Source: Catellatospora sp. TT07R-123
GTDB lineage: Bacteria > Actinomycetota > Actinomycetes > Mycobacteriales > Micromonosporaceae
Length of the DNA stretch: 64,000 bases
Direction: 5' to 3'
Assembly (NCBI RefSeq): GCF_018327705.1
Contig: NZ_BNEM01000001.1
Span: 434,001-498,000, forward strand
Shown here one piece after another: positions 26,714-35,500 of the stretch (positions are counted from its first letter, which is position 1; each line of letters opens with the position of its first letter). Below the pieces are notes generated by a model that did no database searches, was not told the origin of the DNA, and was given only the letters and a program-made list of their open reading frames with translations. The position numbers and the translations under genes were made by a program.

Positions 26714-28525
26714 TCACAGGCTTGATCGCGGGGTGGGCGTGGCCGACCTGGATCCGGTGGACGCCCCGTCCCCCGGGGCGCGCGGGAAGTCGTCGTCGAG
26801 GGCGAAGCCGTCCACCAGCGTGGGTGTCCAGGGTTGCAGCGCCGCGATCGCCGCCTCACGCAGCGTGGGCAGGCCGGTCACCTGCTCGGCGGTCAGGCGG
26901 CCGGTGGCCAGCAGGTCTCCGCTGTGCGCGGCGATCCGGCCGAGGGCGAACAGCCGGTACACCTCGCGCAGCAGCTCACGCGCGGCCAGGTCGTCGGCGC
27001 GGTCGGCGGCGGCCAGCAGGGCCTCGCCCGCCAGCCGGTGGGCGTAGGCGTCGACGAGTTCCAGCGCGGAGCCGACGGCGTTGTTCCACCGTTGCAGCGC
27101 GCCGCGCTGCGCGCGGTCACGCAGGCGGGCACGCGCGCGCTGCTGCCACAGCCGTTCCACGTCGGTCAGCAGGTGCTGAAGGGACAGCGGCTGCGACAGG
27201 TCAGCGGCCGCGCCGGTGCCCGCGGGGACGGCGTGGCCGAACACCATCTCCCCCGCCGCCTTGGTCCAGACCACCAGGTTGTCGCCTTCGGCCGTTACGG
27301 TGCCCTCGAGATTGGCCGCGAGGTCGGCCAGGCCGTTGACCCGCAGCAGACCGAGGGCTCCGGTGCGTTCCCGGCACTCCCGTACGACGTCGCGCGCCCG
27401 CCAGGTGGTCCAGCCCTTGACGACCGCGACCAGGCGTTCCACCTCGTCGTGATCGACGGCGGCGACCGCCGCCCACCTCGCCACCGCGTGCCGGTGCAGC
27501 AGGGTCAAGGCGTAGCTCGTCACCACGGCCTCGATCAGCCGGGCGTGGTGGCCCCGGTGCGCGAACAGCGGCACGGTCGCGCCCGGGTCCAGGCCGGCCG
27601 TGTGCCGGGTGTGGGCGTACCGGACGGCGCTGGTCACGGCGGTGCGAGCCGCTCCGACGGCGCAGCCGCTCATGCACAGCTTGCCGACGGTGACCCGGCC
27701 GATGGAGCGCAGGAAACGCTTGCGCATGCTGCTCGGCGCACCGCCGAGGACCCCGTCGCGCAGGTTCGCGCCGACGAGCGCGTCCGGCGCCAGCAGCACG
27801 TGCCGGAAGGTGGTGAGGCTGTGGTCGACGGCCGCGGTGGAAGTCTGCGGCAGGGCTTCCACGCTGATACCGGGCAGCGTCCCGACGCGGTCCCGCAGCG
27901 GGGTGCAGAACAGGTGTACGCCCTGGTCCGTGCCGTCGACGAGCAGGCGCGCGGCGACCAGCGCGGTCTTGGGGCCGCCCGCCGGGCCGGTGTTCGGCAT
28001 GAACTTGCGGGCGCCGGGGTGCGGGGTGTGCAGCACGAAGCCGCCGGTCGCCGGGTCGTGGGTGGCCGTGATCTCCAGGTCGGCGGCGCTGTTGCCGTGC
28101 GCCGCCTCGGTGCACAGGAAGACGCCGATCCGGTGCAGCGCGGTGAACTCGGCCAGGTCGCGCGCGCCGACGGGTTCCAGGTCCAGCAGGCTGCCCAGGA
28201 AAAGGTTGTAGTGGATGCCGGCCACGGTCGTCAGCGCGCCGTCGCGGGGAGCGGTCCACTCGTGCAGGGCGGCGATGCGGTGCACGTCCGAGGCGAACGC
28301 GGCGACATCGTCGATCTCGGCGTTGACCAGGGCGAGGCGCTGGTAGGCCCGTTCTACCACCGCGTCGTGGCCGAGGTCGCGGAAGGCGAACTCCGGACCG
28401 GCGAGGAGGTTCTGCCATACCCGGTGGTCCTGGTCGAAACGGTGGCCGTACAGGATCTCGGTGAGCGAGCGGGCCGTGGCGGATCCGGACCGGGTCTGCC
28501 GTGGTGCGAGCACAGCCGTCGACAT
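26714..28525 (-). CDS. Acyl-CoA oxidase-like flavoprotein
   Basis: 603 residues with the acyl-CoA oxidase/dehydrogenase fold: N-terminal helical domain, middle beta domain (VFLCTEAAHGNSAADLEITATHDP; GARKFMPNTGPAGG) and a double-length C-terminal helical region typical of oxidases. The motif TAEGDNLVVWTKAAGEM aligns with the oxidase signature containing the catalytic glutamate, here E413. It should oxidise an acyl-CoA, or a carrier-bound acyl group, to the 2,3-enoyl form and pass electrons to O2. ATG at 28525 follows GAGAGG. It lies between two EF-hand genes on the same strand; a hairpin separates it from the upstream EF-hand gene. Confidence 0.85.
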   Translation of the reverse strand: MSTAVLAPRQTRSGSATARSLTEILYGHRFDQDHRVWQNLLAGPEFAFRDLGHDAVVERAYQRLALVNAEIDDVAAFASDVHRIAALHEWTAPRDGALTTVAGIHYNLFLGSLLDLEPVGARDLAEFTALHRIGVFLCTEAAHGNSAADLEITATHDPATGGFVLHTPHPGARKFMPNTGPAGGPKTALVAARLLVDGTDQGVHLFCTPLRDRVGTLPGISVEALPQTSTAAVDHSLTTFRHVLLAPDALVGANLRDGVLGGAPSSMRKRFLRSIGRVTVGKLCMSGCAVGAARTAVTSAVRYAHTRHTAGLDPGATVPLFAHRGHHARLIEAVVTSYALTLLHRHAVARWAAVAAVDHDEVERLVAVVKGWTTWRARDVVRECRERTGALGLLRVNGLADLAANLEGTVTAEGDNLVVWTKAAGEMVFGHAVPAGTGAAADLSQPLSLQHLLTDVERLWQQRARARLRDRAQRGALQRWNNAVGSALELVDAYAHRLAGEALLAAADRADDLAARELLREVYRLFALGRIAAHSGDLLATGRLTAEQVTGLPTLREAAIAALQPWTPTLVDGFALDDDFPRAPGDGASTGSRSATPTPRSSL

Positions 28526-28570
28526 CTTCTGCCTCTCGGGTTCGTGGCTGGGCCAGCGTGCGGGAAACGA

Positions 28571-28605
28571 CGCCGCCACCCGGTGCGGTGCACCGGGTGG
28601 CGGCG
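28571..28605 (-). terminator. 16-bp hairpin between EF-hand 3 and the acyl-CoA oxidase gene
   Basis: Arms 28571-28586 and 28590-28605 are perfectly complementary (16 bp) with a 3-nt loop. They start about 10 nt after the EF-hand stop and end 45 nt before the acyl-CoA oxidase start. May terminate or attenuate read-through. Confidence 0.7.
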
Positions 28606-28615
28606 GCATCGGTGG

Positions 28616-29173
28616 TCAGCGGCTGAGGGCGCCGAAGAACTCGCTCATCGGGGAGTCCGACGAGGGGTTGCGGTAGAAGTCGGCGACGGCGGCGACCAGT
28701 TCCTCGCGGTCGATGCGGCCGTTGCCGTCGGCGTCGATGCGCGCGAAGGCCCGCTCGCTGTCGACGCTGTCGACGCCCATCGCCACCTGGGCCTGGCGGA
28801 ACTCGGCCAGCGACATCTCGCCGTTGTCATCGGTGTCGATGAGCCCGAACAGGGTGTCGGCGATCGGGCGGATCAGCTGGGTGAACCCGGCCTCGCTGTC
28901 GCCGATCGCGACCTGCAGGGCCTTGATGAACTGGGTCCGGTTGAACGGGCCGTCGCCGCCGCCGAGGTGGGCGGCCAGGCCCTCCCAGTAGGCCGCGAAG
29001 GCCGTGTACACCGCGGCGGTCTTGGCCGGGGTCGCGGTCGCCTCGAAGGCGGTGACCACGCGGGTCGCCAGCGCGGTCATGTCCTGGGCGGTGAGCTCGC
29101 CGTTGCGCTCGGCGTCGAGCAGCTCGAACAGGATCGAGTACCGGGCCTCGAGTTCATTGCGGGTAGCCGTCAT
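28616..29173 (-). CDS. EF-hand calcium-binding protein 3
   Basis: 185 residues, same family as EF-hand protein 1. EF3 (DTDDNGEMSLAE) and EF4 (DADGNGRIDREE) are canonical. EF1 (DAERNGELTAQD) has Glu at position 3, and EF2 (around GGGDGPFNRTQF) is degenerate, so two or three ions are expected. No signal peptide. ATG at 29173 has GGA six bases upstream; ATG at 29179 would lack spacing. It sits directly upstream of the acyl-CoA oxidase gene on the same strand and back to back with EF-hand protein 4. Confidence 0.87.
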   Translation of the reverse strand: MTATRNELEARYSILFELLDAERNGELTAQDMTALATRVVTAFEATATPAKTAAVYTAFAAYWEGLAAHLGGGDGPFNRTQFIKALQVAIGDSEAGFTQLIRPIADTLFGLIDTDDNGEMSLAEFRQAQVAMGVDSVDSERAFARIDADGNGRIDREELVAAVADFYRNPSSDSPMSEFFGALSR

Positions 29174-29362
29174 CGACATTCCAATCACTAATCGTCGCCA
29201 TCGACTTACGGACAGTAACAGTGGTTCTTCCGTGAAGAACGGAGCCCGCGCACCGACGTGTCGTCCGCCTCAGCCCGGCCGACACGCCCGGCTCCGCGCG
29301 CGGATCACACGGTCGGTGGCTACTATTCCGATGTTTTGACCGGTTTAGGACGATGGTGAGAA

Positions 29363-29914
29363 GTGGTCAGCGCCCTGCAGAAACGCAAGCTGGATCTGGC
29401 GTTCGCGCACCTCGACATCGACGGCAACGGCCAGATCGAGTGCGACGAGATCCTGGCGCTCGCCTCCCGGCTGCTGCTCAGCTTCCGCCACACCCCCGCC
29501 TCCGCCAAGGGGCGCGCCGCGCTGGAACGGCACGAGCGGCTCTGGGACGAGATCGCCCGCCACGCCGACGCCGACGCCGACGGCGCCATCACCTACCACG
29601 AGTTCCACCACGGCATGACCGCCGCGTTCATCCGGCCCACCGGGCGCGCGGTCATGCTGCGCCCGGCCGTGCAGGCGCTGATCGACATCTGCGACACCGA
29701 CGGCGACGGCCTGCTCGACCTGACCGAGTTCGCGACCATGCACCGCGCGTTCGGCACCAGCCGCAGCGATGTGCGCGTCGCGTTCGCCGCCCTGGACGCC
29801 GACGGCGACGGGCGCCTGAGCGCCGACGAGCTCACCGACGCCGCCTGGGAGTTCTACACCAGCCCGGACCCGCGCGCCCGCGGCAACTGGTTCTTCGGCG
29901 AACTCACCCGCTGA
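29363..29914 (+). CDS. EF-hand calcium-binding protein 4
   Basis: 183 residues with four canonical loops: DIDGNGQIECDE, DADADGAITYHE, DTDGDGLLDLTE and DADGDGRLSADE. It is the best-preserved EF-hand protein of the set and could bind four calcium ions. It is cytosolic (no signal or membrane segment). The GTG at 29363 starts the protein in the family register (MVSALQKRKLDLAFAHLD). The gene is immediately followed by the double LtrA-like membrane protein, whose earliest possible start is two bases after the EF-hand stop, so the two are probably co-transcribed. Confidence 0.87.
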   Translation: MVSALQKRKLDLAFAHLDIDGNGQIECDEILALASRLLLSFRHTPASAKGRAALERHERLWDEIARHADADADGAITYHEFHHGMTAAFIRPTGRAVMLRPAVQALIDICDTDGDGLLDLTEFATMHRAFGTSRSDVRVAFAALDADGDGRLSADELTDAAWEFYTSPDPRARGNWFFGELTR

Positions 29915-29955
29915 CCGTGCGAACCGGACCGCGTCCCACCGCGTACGCCCACGCC

Positions 29956-32526
29956 ATGCTCCCGTGGGTGCGCCGCCGCACCGGCGTCGCCCCGATCGAA
30001 CCCGGCAGCCTGCCCACCGCCACCGAGCTGTTCCTCGACGTCGTGTTCGTGCTCGCCGTCGCCCAGGTCGCCGCCGTGCTCGCCCGCACCACCGACACCG
30101 CGACCACCGTACGCGGCTTCGCCGTGCTGCTGGCCGTCCTGATGTACTGGACCGGGCTGGTCCTGGCCGGATCGGTCGTCAGCGCCGAACGCGCCGCGAT
30201 GCGGCCCGTCATCGTCGGGGCGACCGTCAGCCTCGCCCTCGTCGCGGTCACCGCGCCCGACATCGTCGCCGACAGCCGCACCGCCGGCGCGACCGTGTTC
30301 GCCGCGTCGATGCTGACCGTCCAGGCCCTGGAGACCGCGGGCGTGTGGATGGTGTACGCCGTACTGCCCGCCCACCGGCTGCACCCCGGCAACGCCGCCG
30401 CGGCCACCCTGGCCCCGCTGGCCTCCGGCGCCATGTGGTTCGCCGCCGCGGCCGCCGATCGGCAGCGCACCCTCCTGCTGGTCGCCGCGCTCGCGGTCAA
30501 CGTGGTGGTGATGGGCGCGCTGCAACTCGACTTCCGCGGCCGGCTGCCCTTCGGCGCCACCGAGACGTTCTTCCCCCGGGCCACCGCGGTCTTCACCGAC
30601 CGGGTCGCCGCCGTGGTCGTGGTCGCCCTCGGCTGCGTGGTCGAACTGCTCGGCGGACTGGACCCCGCCCACCTCGGCGCCAGACCCGTCCTGGTCTACC
30701 TGCTCGTATACCTCACCCTGCTCATCGCACTGTGGTGGCTGCACTTCGGCTTCATCGCCGGCCACGCCCGGATCCGGTTCCGCGCCAAGACCGGCGCCAC
30801 CGTACGCGCCGCCGCCCTGTTCACGTACTTCCAGGCCAACATGGTGATGCTGGTCGGACTCGTGCTGCTCATCGTGGGCCTGGCCCGGACCCTGACCGGC
30901 CCGGCCACGACCGCGCCCGCCGGCCCGGCGGTCGTCGGCACCGTCTACGGCGGCGTCACGCTCTACCTGCTCGGCCAGTTCTGGTTCTGGGCCGTCATCG
31001 CCGAACGCCGCTGCTGGCTGCGCCCCGCCACCGCCGTGCTCATACTCGCGCTCGCCCCGGCCGCCGCCGCTCTGCCCCTGCCCGCGATGCTCGCCATACC
31101 CGCCGCGGCGTGCACCGGGCTGGCCTTCGCCGACAGCCGCCACTGCCGCGCCGCGCCGCAGCGACCCGCGGCGGCCCGGCGGCGCCTGGCCTGGCGGCTG
31201 CGCCTGCTCGGCCGCTACAACACCGCCCGCGCCACCGTCACCGACCTCGAACTGCTCGTCGACGTGGTGGCCGGATTCGCCGTCACCCGCACCGCGTACC
31301 TGGTCGACGCCGACCCCACCCCGGCCGGGATGGCGCAGGCCACGCTGGTCCTGCTGATGCTGTGGGGATGCTGGTCGGCCACGACCCGGCTGGCCAACAC
31401 CGTCAAGGCCGACCTCGGCGCGACCCGCGTCTGCCTGCTCGCCGCGATGGCCGCGCTGCTGCTGCTGACCCTCGCCGCGCCGCAGGTGTTCACCACCGGC
31501 CCCGGCCGCGCCGGCGCCGCCACGGTCGTGTTCGCGCTGGCCTATCTCCTGGTCCGGGGCCTGACCGCGGCCGCCGTCGTGCTCACCCTGCGCCCGCCCG
31601 CGGCCCGGCTGGCGCCCGTGCTGGCCAGCGCGGCGCTGGCCACGACACTGATCTTCGCGCAGGCCGCGGTGCCCGAGCCGCTGCGGCCCGCGGCGTGGTC
31701 GCTGCTCGCCGCCACCGAGATCGGCACCTGGTGGGCCGGCAGCCGGACCTGCCCGGTCACCGCGCCCGCGCACCTGGTCGAACGGCTCAACCTGATGACG
31801 CTGCTCGGACTGGCCTCACTGGCCACCGCGATCACCACGGCGACGTTCGGGACCGCGATCACCACCGCGACGGCCGCGACCGCCGCCGTCGCGATGCTGA
31901 TGGCGACCGGGCTGTGGCACCAGTACGCCCGGTTGCGCGAACCCGCCGAACACCTGCTCACGACCGTGGGAATCCCCGCCCGCCACCGCCTGGCGACCGG
32001 CCCGTACACCGCCTGCCACCTGCTGCTGCTCACCGCCGTCATCGGCTTCTGCTACGCCGTCACCACCGCCGTGGCCGTCCTGTCCACCGACGGCCCGCGC
32101 GGCCCGCTGCCCACCGCCGCCGGCCTCGCGCTGCTGCTCGGGGTCGCCGTGTACCAGTCAGGCCTGGCCGGCCTGGCCTGGACCGTCCACCGGCGCCTGC
32201 CCGCGCACCGGATCCTCGGAGTGGCCGTCCCGGCGCTGCTGGCCCCGGCCGCGGCGCACCTGCCGGGCCTCGCGGTGCTGACCATCGCCGCCTCCACCGT
32301 CGGGTTGCTCGTCTACGCCGGACGCCCCAGCACCCGCCTTGCCGCACCACGCCGCCGCGACCCGGCACCTGTGTCACACCCCCGCGCACGGCAACGGTCT
32401 GCTGCACGTCCATACCTTGATCGACGGCCGCAGGAATCGACCTGTCCCATTCCAGAAAGGGCGGACGGCGAGGGGGTGCCGACAGGCGCTTCACCTGGCG
32501 ACACCCCCGACTACCTGCTCACCTAG
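29956..32526 (+). CDS. Tandem LtrA-like multipass membrane protein
   Basis: About 856 residues and at least 20 hydrophobic segments. Two halves each begin with an LtrA-type entry: TELFLDVVFVLAVAQVAAVL near residue 20 and TDLELLVDVVAGFAVTRTAYL near 430. Normal LtrA (low temperature requirement A) proteins are about 400 residues, so this is a duplication-fusion. The function of LtrA is not established. The tail after about residue 800 is soluble and Arg/Pro-rich. ATG at 29956 is used; GTG at 29917 would add 13 residues and couple it to the EF-hand gene. Its TAG stop overlaps the RHS gene stop on the other strand. Confidence 0.8.
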   Translation: MLPWVRRRTGVAPIEPGSLPTATELFLDVVFVLAVAQVAAVLARTTDTATTVRGFAVLLAVLMYWTGLVLAGSVVSAERAAMRPVIVGATVSLALVAVTAPDIVADSRTAGATVFAASMLTVQALETAGVWMVYAVLPAHRLHPGNAAAATLAPLASGAMWFAAAAADRQRTLLLVAALAVNVVVMGALQLDFRGRLPFGATETFFPRATAVFTDRVAAVVVVALGCVVELLGGLDPAHLGARPVLVYLLVYLTLLIALWWLHFGFIAGHARIRFRAKTGATVRAAALFTYFQANMVMLVGLVLLIVGLARTLTGPATTAPAGPAVVGTVYGGVTLYLLGQFWFWAVIAERRCWLRPATAVLILALAPAAAALPLPAMLAIPAAACTGLAFADSRHCRAAPQRPAAARRRLAWRLRLLGRYNTARATVTDLELLVDVVAGFAVTRTAYLVDADPTPAGMAQATLVLLMLWGCWSATTRLANTVKADLGATRVCLLAAMAALLLLTLAAPQVFTTGPGRAGAATVVFALAYLLVRGLTAAAVVLTLRPPAARLAPVLASAALATTLIFAQAAVPEPLRPAAWSLLAATEIGTWWAGSRTCPVTAPAHLVERLNLMTLLGLASLATAITTATFGTAITTATAATAAVAMLMATGLWHQYARLREPAEHLLTTVGIPARHRLATGPYTACHLLLLTAVIGFCYAVTTAVAVLSTDGPRGPLPTAAGLALLLGVAVYQSGLAGLAWTVHRRLPAHRILGVAVPALLAPAAAHLPGLAVLTIAASTVGLLVYAGRPSTRLAAPRRRDPAPVSHPRARQRSAARPYLDRRPQESTCPIPERADGEGVPTGASPGDTPDYLLT

Positions 32527-35500
32527 GAATAGATCCGCCCACGGATGAGCCTGTCACCGGGATCGAACGAGGGGCTGGGGACCTGGAAGGCGAGGCTGGG
32601 TCCGATGGAGAATCCTCCCCCCCATCCGACGCCGCCGCCGACCCAGCCCTTGTCATAGTCGCTTGCCAGACCACCGGCAGAAACGCATCCGCTGGCGATG
32701 TATCCCGCACACATCCCCCAGGAGAGGGCGTGCTGGTCCACTCCACGAGCTGAGGTCGCGCCGACGCTGCGACCGAAGGCTCCGAAGCCCACCCCGCCCA
32801 GCGTCAGGAAGCCCGCCTCCGCCGTCTGCGTGTAACCGATACAAATGACCAGGCAATAGGATTCAGTGTAGTAAGGGTTGAAGCCGTAGTCGTATTCCTC
32901 CTCGGCCGGCGGGCCGTAGTCGATGGTGGGCTTTTCCGGGACGTCCTGCTTCGTCGGCTTGACGATGATCTTGCAGACGTTGCCCCACCCGCTGGCCTGG
33001 CAGTCCTTCATCCGCTGCGTGTTCCCGGCGGCGGCTGCCGAGCAGCCGCCCGGCGAGCTCCATTGCGAGCCCGGCGTCAGGGTCTGACACTCCGGTGCGG
33101 TGAACTGCGTGGACCCGGGGGTGCAGTCGTTCAGGAAGAGGCATTCAGCGCTCGGCTCGACCGAGACGCAGAAGCCTGGACGTCGCTGGCATCGGTCGGC
33201 CTGTGTTTCCTCCCTGCCGCCGCCGCCGCAGGCCGCGTCGTTGCGGTGCTCGGTGCAGTAATCCGGCGGAGGGCCGCTGGTGTCCTCGGGCGTCCGGATG
33301 AGTCCGGTCGGATCGCTGCTGCTCGTGGGTGCGTTGTTGGCGTAGGCGAAGCCGTTCCAGGACTGCGGGTCGGTGATGTCGAAGACCGGGTCGACGCTGA
33401 TGAACCGGCCGGTCTCGGGGTCGTATTCGCGGACGCCGAGGTGTACCAGTCCGTTGGGGTCGTTGGTGCCGCCGACGAAGCCCTGGGTGCCGAACCCGCC
33501 GGGTTGGGTGCCGCGGGCACCGCCGTAGGGCAGGCTGCGCCGGTGCGCCGTCTGCATGGTCACGGCGTCGATGACGGCCGTACCCGTGCCGTGGTGATCG
33601 GCGACGACCCAGGTGAGGGCGGTGCCGCCGGTGACGGCGGTCCGGACGGCGACACCGGCGTGGTAGCGGGTGCCGGTGACGGTGCCCGTGCCGGAGGCGA
33701 CCAGTTCCGTGCCGTCAGGCAGCTTCAGCGTCGCCTTGCCGTCGGCGTCCTTTCGCAGAAGGCGGCCGCCGTCGGTGTTGTAGACGGTCCCGGTGAGGCT
33801 GCCGGTGGCGGAGGCCAGTCGGCCTTCGGCGTCCCAGTCCAGGGTCTGGCTCGCACCCGCCGAGGTGGCACGCGTCTTGCGGTTGCCCATCGCGTCGTAG
33901 GTGAACGTCGTGGTTCCGGCGCCGGTGCCGGTCGTGGTGACGGTGTTGACCACGTGGGGTCCGCCGGAACCCGTGTAGTCGTAGACCGACTTCGACTTCT
34001 CGGTGCCGCCGGGGTTGTAGCTGGTCTCGGACAGCCGGTTTCCGGTCTTGTCGAAGGTCCACGAGGTCCAGTACGGGTCAGCGCCGGTGCCCTGGGCGGC
34101 TCCCGTGACGCAGGCGCCGCTGGTCTGGGTCCAGGCGGTGCTCAGTCGGCGCAGGTAGTCGTACCCGAAGCATTCCTCCTGGTCGGCGACGCCGTCGGTG
34201 GTGCCGGCGATCGACGTGACGTCACCGGCGTGGTTGAGGGTGTAGGTGTCGGTGATCCGGTCGACCCAGGCACCCGCCGAGGTCTGGTTCTCGGTCTTGA
34301 CCGCCGACTTGGTGAGCCGCCTGGTCGCGTCGTCGTAGGTGTAGGTGTGCTGGACCTGCTTGCCGGACGCGCCGCCGGTCCCGGGGTTGCCGAGGATCTG
34401 CTGCGCGGTGAGCCCGTCGTAGGTGTAGGCGGTGTCGGCGACGTACTTCTGGTCGACGCCGGTGCCGTTGTAGTTGGGGCTGATCACCGAGGTGAGCTGG
34501 CCGACGGAGTTGTAGCCGTAGGTCAGCGTCTCGGCGGGTAGTCCCCCGATCGCGGGCATCGTCGTGCGGTAGGGAGCGCCGTCGACCTTGTACTCGTTGG
34601 TGGTGGTGTAGGTGCCGGCCAGCGCCGTCTCGGCGGTGGTGCCGCCGGTGACCGCCGGGATCACGGTCTGGACCGTGAGCGGACGGTAGCCGACGTCGTA
34701 CGCAGTGATCTTCTGAAGGTAGGCCGACCCGCCGACACCGGAACCGTTGACGTACCTGGTGGCCGTCGCGGGATAGCCCTTCGCGCCGGTGACGGTGTCG
34801 TACTGGTAGCCGGTGAGCTGGTTGGCCGCCACCGCGCCGGTGCCGTCGTAGGTGGCGGTGATCCGGCCGAACATGTCGTAGGTGGCGTAGAGGCTGCGGC
34901 CGCGGCCGTCGGTGGTGAGCTTCACCTGGTCGTCGTCGTAGTAGTCGACCGTTGAGGTGCCCGCGTCCGGGTCGACCACCTGCTTACGGCGGCCGGCCAG
35001 GTCGTAGGCGTATGTCCAGGTGTGGACCGGGCTGCCCGCGTCGGTCACGGTGGTGAGCCGGCCCAGCAGGTCGTAGCCGTAGGTCGTGGTGTCGGCCGAT
35101 CCGGATGCGGTGTCGGACACGTACTGGCGCACCTGCACGGTGCGGCCCAGGACGTCGATCACGGTGGTGGTGTCCGTGCCGCCGGCGGGCTGGTCCACCG
35201 TGATCTGGTCGCCGGTGTAGGTGGACGAGACCTGTGCCACCTTCGATGCCGTAGTGCCGTTGCTGGTCCACAGTTCGGAGGTCTTGGCACGCCCCAGGCC
35301 GTCATAGGTGTAGCGCACCTGCCGCGGCGCCGTCTGGTAGTCGGTGGCGTAGACGTCGGTGAAGACGCTGGACGCCCACTCGTACGACGCCATCCGGTCG
35401 ACGGTGCCGCGGTCGTTGTAGACGGTGTCGGTGACGGCCGCCGCCGTGCCCGAGTTCAGCACCGTCCGGTGGTGGATCGGTCTGAGCAGCCCGTCGTAGA

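Noticed and set aside
26834-29191. Long plus-strand open frame over the acyl-CoA oxidase
   Set aside because: Shadow of the oxidase and EF-hand genes on the minus strand; no family resemblance.
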